Assembly (NCBI GenBank): GCA_951217055.1
Contig: OX578280.1
Span: 5,704,001 to 5,768,000, forward strand
Direction: 5' to 3'
From: Gerris lacustris
Taxonomy: Eukaryota > Arthropoda > Insecta > Hemiptera > Gerridae
Length of the DNA: 64,000 bases
Part shown: positions 34,185-45,556 of the stretch, one piece after another
How the letters are laid out: every line of letters begins with the position of its first letter
Position numbering within the stretch: the stretch's first letter is position 1
The notes under the pieces: generated by a model
Told to the model about the DNA's origin: nothing
What the model saw: only the letters and a program-made list of their open reading frames with translations
Database searches by the model: none
Program-made: the position numbers and the translations under genes

Positions 34185-34500
34185 AATATTCAACGGCTCA
34201 TATCTCAAAAACGGTAAGACTTAGGTTGAAACAAGATGTATATGATTTGAAAGATAATTTTATCAGCTTTAATTTTGAATAGATTATTATTTTTTGTGCG
34301 ACGTACCGTTTTCAAGATAAACGCCGAAAACTGAAAAATGTGACCTTTTGCCCCCCCTCCCCCCTCCCGCGGCGCCTGAAATCGATGGGACTTTATTAGG
34401 CGTTATTCAGGGGACCACCCCCTACACATTCCTGAAAAAATTGGAACTACATGATTTAATGCAAGATTCGCCGCCATTTTGAGCTAATTTGACTGGACTA

Positions 34501-35446
34501 TATATAAAAATGAACAATATGGGAGTGTTTATAACCTGCGATGTAGTAACCTATTTGTAGTAACATTTTCTTAAAATGTTACAGCCTGTTTGTTATTTTG
34601 GTGACACTTTGAACTTTTGCTGACACTTTGATATTTTGCTGCGTGTTTTTTTGACATGTTACAAAAGAATCAAGAAAAAACACATTTTGCATATTGAAAA
34701 CAGTACAACATTGCTTAATTTTGCTGCCGTGAGTAGATAAATTAAATATCATTAATAAAAGAATACATACAACAAGGAATAAATTGTATTACTTCAGCAC
34801 TGGGTGGATCGGCCGCCGGCCACCGAAAACACGTTCCAAACAAACAAGATGATTCAACTCGCCTCGCTCGCTCGGCGTTTAATATAAATAGCCTCATGCT
34901 GATTTATGTGATTGTGTCTAAAGCGGAATCGAACAAGCGCAGTGTGAAACCCGCCTTACTTTAAAGCAAGGATACACGTATAAATAATATACATACATGT
35001 CTATAAATATGATCGTAAAAAATTAAAATCGTTTTAGAGCTACTCTCCTTGTATAGTTCATAAACAGGTGTAGTTCAGTAGTGAGGGAGTTTCACACACA
35101 CTCGTGAATATTCGACTCTGTCCTCGTAGCAGCTGCAGGATATTAAACAGCTCAAAGTAGTGGGGGTAATGGTCTCACGTTGAAATATCGTATCACCAGT
35201 CAATAATTATGAATATGATTTATTAATGAATTTTATAAAGGCACGATAACTTGAAATTTTAATAAAGGCGCCGCAAGCACTAGTTACTTTACTAGCTGTA
35301 AAACTTAGATGAAACATAATTCACACGAACAGAGAGTTTGAAAATCATTATCAAGTAGCATTAATTGTATGTTCATTTTGCAAGTCAAAACATGGAAAAT
35401 TAGTTTATTTTGTTCGAAAATATCGGTCTAATCTTAAAATAATTTC
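34501..35446. other. Spacer with one possible Harbinger-like terminus
   Basis: cgcagtgtgaaacccgcctta (34939-34959) resembles the right end of a GGCGGG-type terminal inverted repeat, but no left partner was seen. Nothing else is recognised. Confidence 0.4.
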
Positions 35447-35919
35447 AAGATAAAAAGAACTTTTTATATACTACGTTTTTAAATTTTCTGTTGAATGGTA
35501 TGTAATGTTGATAATATAATTGTTATTGTTATATAATATATAATGTTAGTGAAAAAAAAAAAAAAAAAAATGTTCCGAATTTATTTACTTCACATAAATG
35601 ACAACCATCTAGAGAGCTGATCTTAAACCTATATAAAAGGACAAATCTTTGTACAACGGATCTCCCCAACACCAAATCTAAACCGTGCCATCGATATATT
35701 TGAAATAACATAAATAATATAATCGATAAATAATATAATCGATAAATAATATAATCGATAAATAATATAATCGATAAATAATATAATCGATAAATAATAT
35801 AATCGATATTATACTTCTTGTTTTGCTGTCATTTAATGTTTATCTCTTATTTAAAAAAATCACAATTTTGAAACCCGTCAAAATGAAGATTGTAAATATG
35901 GGACATGACAAAACAAATA

Positions 35920-35963
<44 letters not shown>

Positions 35964-36177
35964 ATGTTTTATATTTAATATATAAAATACCTTTTCCAAA
36001 CAAAACCCTATACAAGGCCAAATATTTCCGTAGAGAAAATTGTTAATGAAAATTCATGGGTTCAAAACTACAAGTTAAAGAAGAAATAAAATAACTTGCG
36101 GATTTTTTCCGAACTAACTTACAATACAGCAAAATTTGCTGAAAACCAATTAACTTCTGCTGAAAGATGGCTAAAAG
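35447..36177 (+). repeat. Repeat C copy 1, with a 16-bp satellite and an insert
   Basis: Matches 45557-46033 (caagataaaaagaactttttatata, ctagagagctgatcttaaa, acaacggatctccccaa, cttgcggattttttcc, ctgaaagatggctaaaa). It carries six units of aatcgataaataatat (16 bp, aatcgat at 35721, 35737, 35753, 35769, 35785, 35801), and a ~150-bp insert beginning with a ~32-A tract at 35929, both absent from copy 2. A plus-strand (A)n is consistent with a polyadenylated insert. Confidence 0.85.
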
Positions 36178-36182
36178 TATGA

Positions 36183-36337
36183 AGAAGAGGACGTAGTGAA
36201 GGTTGCATACAGGTTTAAAAGCGGCACCGCAAAAAAGATGGTTTGAAACCAACTTTCTGCGGCACCGCAAAAGAGTTGCCATAGATGAATCCCTTCGGGC
36301 CTCCGCAAATACGTATCCGCTAGCTATGAACCCACCT
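36183..36337. mobile_element. Right end of a Harbinger-type element (second copy)
   Basis: About 90% matched to 9460-9614: gaggacg.agtgaaggtt, gcggcaccgcaaaaaagatgg, gagttgccatagatgaatccc, gctagctatgaacccacct. The left end and TTA duplication are missing. Confidence 0.85.
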
Positions 36338-36783
36338 TTTGTGATCAATAACAAACGATGTAATCGATGATTGCTTTATTCAATCGATATAGTCTACGTT
36401 ATCCATTTAAGTGGGAATAATAGTACACAAATGGTCAGCTTACGCTAATTAATATTCGCTTAGCTTACGCTAGATACTACTCCTTTCGGTTGACTGCTAC
36501 TTCCTCGATTACAAATCGATTAGCTCAAGCTGATTATCATTCTCTTAGCTTAAGCTAAATAATATTCCTAGATTATATTACACAATATTAAAGGTGTGTC
36601 GAAAATAACGTAACAGTTAAAAATAACCTGTTATTGGAATGTAACCGTTCCCCAGATAGCCTAATATTGAAATATAACTGTTATTGAGTAAATGAAAATA
36701 GCTTTATTGTCACTTCTAGTGAAGGAAAAGCCTCCCCTTATGAGGGTAAAAGTTTTGTGAAAAGAAAATTATAAACAATAAAC
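36338..36783. repeat. Diverged relatives of the 74-bp satellite and of the TAACAG-rich repeat
   Basis: 36430-36560 contains gcttacgctaattaatattcgcttagcttacgct and related units, precursors of the 38007 satellite. 36592-36690 (gtcgaaaataacgtaacag, cctgttattgga) matches 49137-49190. Confidence 0.65.
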
Positions 36784-37452
36784 AGGTCAAGTGTGTGCTA
36801 GTCAGCACACAGCGACGGTCCGTAGGCCACACTATATAGTGTTTAACTGTTAAGTGTATAAACAGTGTTTTTTTAAAATGCTAAAAAGCTTACTTTGAAC
36901 CATTCTAAGGGTCTGATATTCTCAAAACACACTCTGATAAAGTATTTTGTTGCCTGTGAATCGGACTACAACCATATAAATAAATCGAAAATTCCATAAT
37001 TATAAAAAAACGTATTTTGCAATAAAAAATAAAATAATATTTTTTTCGAAATTTCCAAAAAGTGGTATCTTACTTTTGGTCTAAGAATGTTCAGGGTTTT
37101 TTTCAGATTTTTTGCACTTCACATAAGCGAGATAGAAGGGGGGGGGGGGACTTTTCACACCTACTTCAAACTTGCCTACGCTCGCCCTATTAAAGTTATA
37201 ACCAAAGAATTATATATTTTTGTAATCAGCTCAACGTACCCTTTCATATGATACCATTCACGGTGTCGAAAAAAAAAAATTTTAATTTTTTTTAAGTTGC
37301 TATATTTTTAAAATATGTGGGTAGGTACAAGACACATACATGCCAAATTTCAAAGTGATCGGACGAAAGGTGTAGCCGTGAGAGCACGCGAGAGGACGGA
37401 CGGACAGACACACTCAGGAAAATATAAGGGTCCTTGGTTTTGCCTACGGACC
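36784..37452 (-). repeat. Repeat D, full copy (D1)
   Basis: On the minus strand it starts agggtccgtaggcaaaaccaaggaccctt (an X/X' hairpin), followed by tgtctgtccgtccg and ctttgaaatttggcatgtatg. It ends with ctacggaccgtcgctgtgtgctgac. Copies at 43626-44337 and (internally deleted) 40122-40322 share atgctaaaaagcttactttgaac and acgtattttg. Confidence 0.88.
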
Positions 37453-37506
37453 CTAATAAATTATAGACGATAAGTTATAAACAATAAATACGCATTTCAT
37501 CAATTC

Positions 37507-37722
37507 CTCTTTTTATTGTACATATTCTGGATGACTTTCTTCCAGCAATTCCAATCCAGTGCTGTTCTTTGCCACAAAATTCCTAGTTTCTCCACTATTT
37601 CATTCTTTTATCTCCTCCTAGGTCTTCCCCTCCTTCTTGAATAGTTCAAAGATGTCCAGTCTGTTGCGATTTTAGCCCATCTGTCTGTCGGTAGTCTGGC
37701 CACATGTCCGGCCAGTTCCATT
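37507..37722 (-). pseudogene. LINE ORF C-terminal scrap
   Basis: On the minus strand AGHVARLPTDRWAKIATDW and RRRGRPRRR, then a stop, then LWQRTALDWNCWKKVI. This is the GHVAR ... RRRGRP ... W...A.D...W tail common at the end of arthropod LINE polyproteins. The 5' side is frameshifted and the RT is absent. It is unrelated in sequence to the LINE at 23831. Confidence 0.8.
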
Positions 37723-38006
37723 TAAGTTGGTGTGCTTAAGTTTTTGATCTACTTTGATTTCAAAGTATTAATATGTATTATAGATAAGCGCTAATAACTC
37801 CGTAAATCTCTATATAAACTATAAAATTTATAAATTTACTATATATTTAATTAATTAATAAAATTTATATGACATGTATTTTATTATTATAATTTAAATA
37901 ATAATTTAAAGGGAGCGTGATAACCTGTTACCGTCAAATAGCAGTTATACCCACCTCTTCACACAATATACTCCCTTAGTGTTCGAGCTACTACTCCCAT
38001 TGCATA
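37723..38006. other. AT-rich spacer
   Basis: Nothing recognised. Confidence 0.5.
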
Positions 38007-38690
38007 CACTGATTACTATACCCTTATGACGCTAATTAATATTCCCTTAGCTTACGTAAGAATAACGTTATCCGTTGTCAAGCTGATTACTATACCCTTA
38101 TGGCACTAATTAATATTCCCTTAGCTTACGTAAGAATAACGTTATCCGTTGTCAAGCTGATTACTATACCCTTATGGCACTAATTAATATTCCCTTAGCT
38201 TACGTAAGAATAACGTTATCCGATGTCAAGCTGATTACTATACCCTTATGGCACTAATTAATATTCCCTTAGCTTACGTAAGAATAACGTTATCCGTTGT
38301 CAAGCTGATTACTATACCCTTATGACGCTAATTAATATTCCCTTAGCTTACGTAAGAATAACGTTATCCGTTGTCAAGCTGATTACTATACCCTTATGAC
38401 GCTAATTAATATTCCCTTAGCTTACGTAAGAATAACGTTATCCGTTGTCAAGCTGATTACTATACCCTTATGGCACTAATTAATATTCCCTTAGCTTACG
38501 TAAGAATAACGTTATCCGTTGACAAGCTGATTACTATACCCTTATGACGCTAATTAATATTCCCTTAGTTTACGTAAGAATAACGTTATCCGTTGTCAAG
38601 CTGATTACTATACCCTTATGACGCTAATTAATATTCCCTTAGTTTACGTAAGAATAACGTTATCCGTTGTCAAGCTGATTACTTATGTAC
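38007..38690. repeat. 74-bp satellite, 9.2 copies
   Basis: agctgattactatacccttat recurs at exactly 74-bp spacing (38081, 38155, 38229, 38303, 38377, 38451, 38525, 38599, 38673). Two unit variants (ggcactaatt and gacgctaatt) alternate in a pattern suggesting multi-unit amplification. The unit contains the inverted pair cttacgtaag. Confidence 0.97.
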
Positions 38691-39252
38691 TTAAAGCATA
38701 TGTACTTAAAGCAATTTCAATTAATTTTCATTCCATGCAATTATCATACAAAACTATATTTATTATATTAATAAGGATCGTATATGGATAGATTATACTT
38801 ATTCTAAACTAATTATAGTAACTAATACGTGAATTATTGCTATTGCACATTAATATTATTTTCAAATGGATGAAACGAAAAAAAAAAATTAAAGACTATT
38901 AGAATTATCCTTTGAGTTAGTATACTAAGGGCGTATGTGATAGGATCCTCAAGGGATACATATATGAAGGTTAATCCTCGAAGGGTTATCTGCTAGAATA
39001 TAACTTATTACCAATATCTGGTTGAAACCAATTTATAACATGCTCTCGAGTCTATATTGGATTATAAACATTACCCTTTGCTTCAACCACTCGGGAATAA
39101 AACTTATAAACCACCTCAAGGAAAGTCCAATCTAATTTCAACAACTTAATAGTGCCAATGGTATTAAGAATCCTTTAAGTGAACTTACAGATATCAACTG
39201 TTTTATAAATATGATGAAAAGTGATAAGTTACAACACTACAAGGAGTTTCAT
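38691..39252. other. Spacer, nothing recognised
   Basis: No supported feature. Confidence 0.5.
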
Positions 39253-39255
39253 ACA

Positions 39256-39335
39256 GGGCCGTAAGAGGTTTTGGTGCCCTAGGCCATGTAGTAACAATGC
39301 TTAAGCCCCCCCCCCCCCCCCTAGGGTGGGCCGAA
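39256..39335 (+). mobile_element. Solitary hAT-like terminus
   Basis: cagggccgtaagaggttttg with ggtgccctaggcc and a C-run resembles the left end of the hAT element at 7669. No partner end was found. Confidence 0.5.
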
Positions 39336-39445
39336 AATCCCGAACTTTTGAAATCGAAAGACGGGTAGCGATAAAAACTTGTGTACCCATGAGAGGACAC
39401 CGTGTGCCAAATTTCAGCCAAATCGGTTAACACTTAGGCCTCCTG

Positions 39446-39530
39446 ACTTGTCTTATTGGTCTATTCCTTGACCTTACGTGCCCACGGACGCTTGTCAACA
39501 AAACCTTTACACGTCTTGTGCTTTGTTTGA
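39446..39530 (+). repeat. ~85-bp repeat shared with 63345-63435
   Basis: cttgtcttattggtctattcc, acgcttgtcaacaaaaccttt and cttgtgctttgtttga occur here and in the spacer of the foldback at 63205. The origin is unknown. Confidence 0.75.
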
Positions 39531-40109
39531 TTTTTACTTTCTCATATAAAGAGAAAGTATTGTGATGGCGCGAAAATTCGATTTTAATGGATTTACACGT
39601 TTTGAGGTCCCCTGAGTCCAAAAAAGAGGTTTTTAAAAAATGTCTGTCTGTCTGTCGTCTGTCGTCTGTGCAGACGCCTGGAGCCTAAACTACTGGGCCG
39701 ATTTTGACGAAATTTGGCATACATGTTCAGAAAAATCATACCCCGAGGCGAAATCGAGAAATGAATTTTAGCTCTAATTTTGGGGGCACTTCCCCCGAAA
39801 AACTCTGAAAAAACCTGAAAAAAATTATTTCTCGAAAACGGTTCCGACGATTTTGATTAAAAAATTCCAAAATGTAGTCCATTTGAATACAAATCCAACG
39901 ATATAAGCCGTTTTCCCGGGAAAAGTCTAGTTCCTTAGAAATTAGCTTAAAACGCGGATGGAGAGAGCCCGGGTTCGATTCCACATTTTGATGAAAAGTT
40001 CAATAATATTTTAATGTACATTTGAAAACTAATAAATGGAAACACTGGGCTAAGTAATTATAAACTCGTATATGAGAAAGTTTGTCTGAGTTGTCTCGGA
40101 CCGATTTTT
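39531..40109 (+). repeat. Repeat A, full copy (A3)
   Basis: tttttactttctcatataaag to cggaccgatttt. The tRNA-like region at about 39930-39980 has lost the last part (gggttcgattcc is followed directly by acattttgatg), so the acceptor complement is deleted. Confidence 0.9.
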
Positions 40110-40121
40110 AAAATTGTGAAT

Positions 40122-40322
40122 GGTGTTTTTTAAAATGCTAAAAAGCTTACTTTGAACTATCCTATGGGTCTGATTTTCTCAAAACACATTAACAAACTTC
40201 TTATTAATTATTTTGTCGCCACTGAACAACCATATAAATACACCGAAAAGACCATAATGATAAAAAACGTATTTTGTCAATAAAAAATAAAAGCAAAGTC
40301 CTTGGTTTTGCCTACGGACCCT
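40122..40322 (-). repeat. Repeat D, internally deleted copy (D3)
   Basis: Contains both ends (aatgctaaaaagcttactttg; ttggttttgcctacggaccc) but lacks about 400 bp of the body. Confidence 0.8.
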
Positions 40323-40820
40323 AAAAATGAATAAAAAAATATTATTACAGTAACGTTAGCCTTATTTAGTTAGTAGGTACCTATTTCTTATAGAGGTCAA
40401 TTTAATTTGAATTTAAACCAAGAATTAACAAAACAAAGTTCTAGCTCTAGTAGAACACAAAATAAACCGAAGAATTTACCACATCCAATCCTAAACAAAT
40501 CCCCCCCCCCTTCTTTGCGATTAATCTAAGTAGAACCTTTTTGTCAAGCCCCTTCAACATCAAACATACTCTAGTAGAAGACCACATCGTATTAACTACC
40601 AGTCCACTCTGTCGTAATCCCTTCCCTACCCTCAGTATCAATTCTACCGCTACTAAAACCTAAGCGATGTCTTCGTCTACACAAATCTAACCAATCTCCC
40701 CCTAATACCTCATGCCATCTTGCACCTACTCCTACTCCTAAACATCGGCCCAGCTTTCAATCCCATCCTCTTATTGAAACATTAAAGTACTTCACCTATT
40801 TCTTCACACAAAATCCTTAT
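40323..40820. other. Spacer, nothing recognised
   Basis: A pyrimidine-rich stretch on the plus strand (40600-40800); no supported gene. Confidence 0.45.
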
Positions 40821-42144
40821 TGAACGAGCGTAGTGAGTTCTTCATTTCAGAGACTTGGGATTTGAAAAGTTTGTGTGTTTGTGTGTTTGTTTGTTTGTCC
40901 AATGATAACTGGCGTAAAAATTGATCAATTTCAACGAAATTTGGCACATAGATGCATCTCAGCATTTGTGAGAACTGTATAGTTTTTGGAAATTCCACAA
41001 TAAACATTTCCAAGATGGCGGCCAATATGGCGGACGACTAAAAAAAATAGTTTTAGCCAGCATAATGTGTTATACATCGTTTTGAAGGTCTTTAAGAGAA
41101 GGAAAAGAATATGTAACTAATAAAATTTCACACTTCATATTTTCAAGATGGCGGCCAATATGGTGGATGAATAAACAAAAAGTTTTTAGTCAGTATGACA
41201 TGTTATACATCAATTTAAAGGTCTTGAAGTATAGGAAAGGAATATCTTAGTATTCAAAATTTCACACAGAATATTTTCAATGTGGCGGACTATTAAAAAA
41301 TATTAATCTGCATTGCATGTTATAAGTAAAAGTAAAGGTCAATAAAAGTAGGAAAAGAGTTCAAATACTGTATAAATAGGCGAGCGTAGCGAGCCTGCAA
41401 TAAATTTATTTAATAAATATTTACTACAAATTCTGAATCAAACAGGCGAGCGTAGCGAGCCTTCATTAATTTCATTAAATAATTACTATATTTACTGTAT
41501 AAACAAGCGAGCGTAGCGAGCCTACAATAACTTATATTTAATAAATATTTAATTAAAATTCTGAATCAACAGGCGAGCGCAGCGAGCCTGCAATAAATTT
41601 ATTTAATAAATATTTTCTACAAATTCTGAACCAAACAGGCGAGCGTAGCGAGCCTTCTTTAATTTCATTAAATAATTACTATATTTACTGTATAAACAGG
41701 CGAGCGTAGCGAGCCTACAATAACTTATATTTAATAAATATTTACTTCAAATTTCAAATCAACAGGCGAGCGCAGCGAGCCTGCAATAAATTTATTTAAT
41801 AAATATTTACTACAAATTCTGAATCAAACAGGCGAGCGTAGCGAGCCTTCTTTAATTTCATTAAATAATAACTGTATTTACTAAATAAACAGGCGAGCGC
41901 AGCGAGCCTTCAATAACTTTAATTAATAAATATTTACTACAAATTCTGAATAAAGAGGTGAGCGTAGCGAGCCTGCGTTAATATTATTAAATCAAGATAC
42001 TGGACAAAATAATTTTAATGCTCGTTTCACGTTGAATAAGAATGTCAGGTTTTACTGAAATATTATTCTGATATCATTATTGAGAGCATAGTATGGCTGA
42101 TATAAAAGCACCATTCTACGCGAGTTCTTTATGCACCGCATCAC
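40821..42144 (+). mobile_element. Composite repeat H, copy 2
   Basis: Same layout as 27367-29964. Start tgaacgagcgtagtgagttc, a gtgtttgtgtgtttgtttg run, caacgaaatttggcacata, about three ~133-bp caagatggcggccaatatgg units, a GC-palindrome array (41379-41980, about ten monomers of 55-65 bp), and the end acgcgagttctttatgcaccg. The arrays differ in copy number and linker sequence between the two copies, so each expanded independently. Confidence 0.9.
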
Positions 42145-42378
42145 TTGTATCCTTAATCTTTAAGTAGTATCCCAAATAAGAACGCAAACTTAATGATTTT
42201 TAAGTAATTAAAAACAGAAGTACCTACGCTTCCACAGCGCAGACAGCAGAATCTTTTCGTACCAAACATACATGATGGTGTAAATAACGATTCTACACTT
42301 TCTGCATTTTCTATTCTACTGTATAACTTTTCTACCATGTAAATTGATAGGTACTTCTTTAGATTGTTAATCCCCTAT
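42145..42378. other. Spacer with a repeat L half-unit
   Basis: ctttagattgttaatccccta at 42358 is repeat L; otherwise unassigned. Confidence 0.45.
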
Positions 42379-42960
42379 TAGTCCACAGGCCACCATAAGA
42401 AGTGAGTCGCTGATTGATAAAGTTGTCTTACCTTATGGAATCGCTTATTTATGCCTTGTCCACCGATGAATTGGGTATATGGCAACTGGGGGCTGGGCCA
42501 TTTCTTTTTTTGTTGACATGCCAAACTTGCCCTTCTGCGGGAACATTGAAAAGAGATAGATAAAGTTTTGATTTTCACAGGATCGTTTAATTAAATTATT
42601 TCAAAAACAGTGGTAAAAGTGGCCACCGATACGAGTGAGCCGTTTTCTTTTCAACGTCCTCGCAGAGCGATATGTTTGGGGCGGTGGCCACCCCAAACGG
42701 CCCACTCTTATCGGTGGCCACGCGTACCACTGTTTTTGAAATAATTTAATTAAACGATCCTGTGAAAATCAAAACTTTACCTATCTCTTTTCAATGTTCC
42801 CGCAGAAGGGCAAGTTTGGCATGTCAACAAAAAAGAAATGGCCCAGCACCCAGTTGCCATATACCCAATTCATCGGTGGACACGGCATAAATATGCGATT
42901 TCATAAGGTAAGAAAATTTTATCAATCAGCGACTCACTTCTTATGGTGGCCTGTGGACTA
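42379..42960. repeat. 582-bp palindromic element
   Basis: tagtccacaggccaccataag / cttatggtggcctgtggacta. The arms of ~240-290 bp read the same frame outward (STKKKWPS and LPYTQFIGG words on both strands: 42378-42578 minus, 42794-42994 plus). The centre (about 42620-42720) has repeated ggtggccac words. The paired open frames are a consequence of the palindrome and have no recognised family. Confidence 0.85.
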
Positions 42961-43189
42961 TATGTTCTTTTACAATATAAATGACTCTGACTAAATAATT
43001 ATTAAGACAAAAGGATGTGTAGTCCAATGTACTTAGAGATAAAGGAATATCATCCTTCTGTTTTTATAAGGAGAGTAACAATCTAAAGAATAACATTGTA
43101 AACACCTTTTTTATATTTTTACTCCTCTCTCGCTTCTTTATAAGGGGAGTAACAATCTAAAAAAGTGCCTATTGATAAACTTTAGTGAA
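42961..43189. repeat. Repeat L fragments
   Basis: gtccaatgtacttagagataaagg and two gggagtaacaatctaaa half-units (43070, 43146). Confidence 0.65.
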
Positions 43190-43214
43190 CTAACGTTTAA
43201 ACTAAACATAAACT

Positions 43215-43612
43215 TAAACGTAACCCACATAAATACACAAGAATTCAAAGACTTAAACCAACTATTTCTGCATAATAGCTCTAACACATTTTATAAACGT
43301 AAGATGGCAGCTTTCCACAGCCTTGTACATTGTACATAGAGCAGTATACATACCTATGGTCTATGGATGATACAAACTTCTGAGACTTAAATAATGAAAT
43401 ATAAACAATCAAAACTATAGCTGGAAACAACGGATATAGTAATACAATAATAAATAGAATTTTTCACAACAAATTAGAAAAAAAACGCCATAAAACTAGC
43501 TAATCACCGAAATAACCCACCAGAAATTTCACAATCATGGATAAGTTTACCCTACTTAGGAGATATCTTAACACAAGTAGGCAAAATTATAAAAAAAACT
43601 ATAACAAATAAT
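43215..43612 (+). pseudogene. Penelope-like RT, C-terminal (thumb) region
   Basis: Across frameshifts it reads FYKRKMAAFHSLVH, then IKTIAGNNGYSNTIINRIF, the NGY-containing thumb region of Penelope RTs. Next come NPPEIS and SWISLPYLGDI-QVGKIIKK, matching the LPY-x-x-x-IS linker that leads into the endonuclease. The catalytic YADD half is not present in the window. Confidence 0.8.
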
Positions 43613-43625
43613 TTATATAATAAAC

Positions 43626-44337
43626 AGGTCAAGTGTGTGCTAGTCAGCACACAGCGAGGGCCTGTAGGCAACCCTGTATAGTATAAGTAGTACCAAATTT
43701 GGTGTTTTTTAAAATGCTAAAAAGCTTACTTTGAACTATCCTATGGGTCTGATATTCTCAAAACACATAAACAAACTTCTGATAAAGTATTTTTTTGCCA
43801 CTGAACCGGACTACAACCATATAAATACAACGAAAAGACCATAGTTATAAAAAAACGTATTTTGTCAATAAAAAATAAAAAAATATTTTTTTCGAAATTT
43901 CCAAAAAGTGGTATCTTTACTTTTAGTCGAAGAATGTTCAGGAATTTTTTCAGATTTTTTAAACTTCACATAAGCGAGAAAGAAGGGGGGGGGCACGTTT
44001 CACACAAACTTCAAACTTGCCTACGCTCGCCCTATCAAAGTTATAACCAAATAATTATATATTTTTGTAATCAGCTCGACGTACCCTTTCATATGATACA
44101 ATTCACGGTCGAAAAAAAAAAAAAATTTAACCCTTAAGTTTTTTTACCTTAAAATTTTTGAAAAATATTTTTTTTAAGTCGCTATATTTTTAAAATATGT
44201 GGGTAAGCACAAGACACATACATGCCAAATTTCAAAGTGATCGGACGAAAGGTGTAGCCGAGAGAGCAGGCGACAGGACGGACGGACAGACACACGCAGG
44301 AAAATATAAGGGTCCTTGGTTTTGCCTACGGACCCTA
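43626..44337 (-). repeat. Repeat D, full copy (D2), inserted in the Penelope element
   Basis: Same ends and order as 36784-37452; hairpin ggtccttggttttgcctacggacc at the right end, cagcacacagcgagggcctg at the left. Confidence 0.88.
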
Positions 44338-44456
44338 AAAAACGCCATAAAACTAGCTACTCACCGAAATAACCCACCAGAAATTTCACAATCATGGATA
44401 AGTTTACCCTACTTAAGAGATATCTCAACACAAGTAGGCAAAATTATAAAAAAAAA

Positions 44457-45045
44457 CCGGTCCGAGACAACTCAGACAACTTTTCTCATATACGAGGTCA
44501 TAATTATTTGGCCCAGTGTTTTTCATTTATTAGTTTTCATATGTACATTTAATTATTATTAAACATTTCATCAAAATTTATCATAAAAATAACTTCTCCT
44601 GGGCGGGGAATCAAACCCGGGCTCTGTCCGTCCGCGTTTTAAGCTTATTTCTCAGGAACTAGATTTTTACCGGGAAACCGGCTTATATCGTTAGATTCGT
44701 ATTTAAATGGACTACATTTTAGAATTTTTTTTAATCAAAATCGTCGGAACCGTTTTCGAGAAGTTATTTTTAGCGCCCCCAAATTTGGAGCTAAAATTTG
44801 TTTCTTGATTTCGCCTCGGAGTATGATTTTTCTGAACATGTATGTCAAATGTCATCAAAATCTGCCAAGTAGTTTAGGCTCCAGGCGTCTGCACAGACAG
44901 ATGACAGACAGACAGACAGACAGATATTTGTTATAAACCACTTTTTTGGACTCAGGGGACCTCAAAACGTGTAAATCCATCAAAATCTAAAAATCGAATT
45001 TTCACTCCATCACAATACTTTCTCTTTATATGAGAAAGTAAAAAA
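44457..45045 (-). repeat. Repeat A, full copy (A4), inserted in the Penelope element
   Basis: Plus strand ccggtccgagacaactcag to tatgagaaagtaaaaaa. The B box on the minus strand is GGTTTGATTCC. The insertion point is an A-run in the Penelope lysine codons (QVGKIIKK), again in a homopolymer. Confidence 0.92.
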
Positions 45046-45556
45046 TTGACCTACAAACCTTATTTAACATTAGGGAAATACTTAGGCTCGGCCAAACAAA
45101 AAACAGAAACACCAGACAAAAGTGGTATTTATAAACTAATGTGTAACCCATGTTAAGGGGGTGTACATAGGCCAGACCGGAAAAAATATATCAAAACGTT
45201 TCGCAGAACATCATGCGGCCTGGACTAAAAGAACTAAGACATCCAGTTAAGCCAACTATATGTTTACAAAAGATAGCTATCAACCACGTTAGTGGAAAAG
45301 GTAAAAAACTAGACCTATTAAAGAAATTATAGATCCACAGAGCCTTAAACACCGCTGGTCTAGAATGATTCAATGACAGAACCAATCTAAAGAACTCAAT
45401 TCTGGTCAGACATAAGTCAGACCGGAAGAAAAATATCAAATCGTTTAGCAGAACATCATGCGGCCTGGACTAAAAGAACAAAGACATCCAGTTATGCCAA
45501 CCATATGTTTACCAAAGATAGCTATGAACTAATCCACACTAGTGGAAAAGGTAAAA
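45046..45556 (+). pseudogene. GIY-YIG endonuclease of the Penelope-like element (one and a half copies)
   Basis: TYKPYLTLGKYLGSAKQK, then SGIYKLMCNPC (the GIY motif at 45124). After a stop and frameshift comes VYIGQTGK (the YIG motif at 45161), then RFAEHHAAWTKRTKTSS with the conserved R and EH of the GIY-YIG fold. A tail matching KKLDLL...IHRAL follows at about 45310. A second copy restarts inside the domain at 45414 (GQTGRKISNRLAEHHAAW, then YANHMFTKDSYE) and is cut by repeat C2. Confidence 0.9.

Larger units (their letters stand above)
31483..34500. mobile_element. 3-kb long-inverted-repeat element with decayed coding core
   Basis: Ends TAGTCCAGTCAAATTAG / ctaatttgactggacta. The left arm (31483-32050) and right arm (33336-34500) are inverted copies, including agggggtggtcccctgaa, ggcgccgcgg, gaaaacggtacgtcgcac, ggggcagtggttcagg and gtgactcaagttttg. 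The right arm is interrupted by repeat A2 (33591-34184). The 1.3-kb core holds two pieces of one minus-strand gene. Length and layout suggest a DNA transposon derivative; the superfamily is not determined and the flanks (TAT-rich) give no clean duplication. Confidence 0.88.

Noticed and set aside
34797..34900. Possible host exon (GC-richer stretch)
   Set aside because: No open frame with splice-like borders or recognisable protein sequence was seen.
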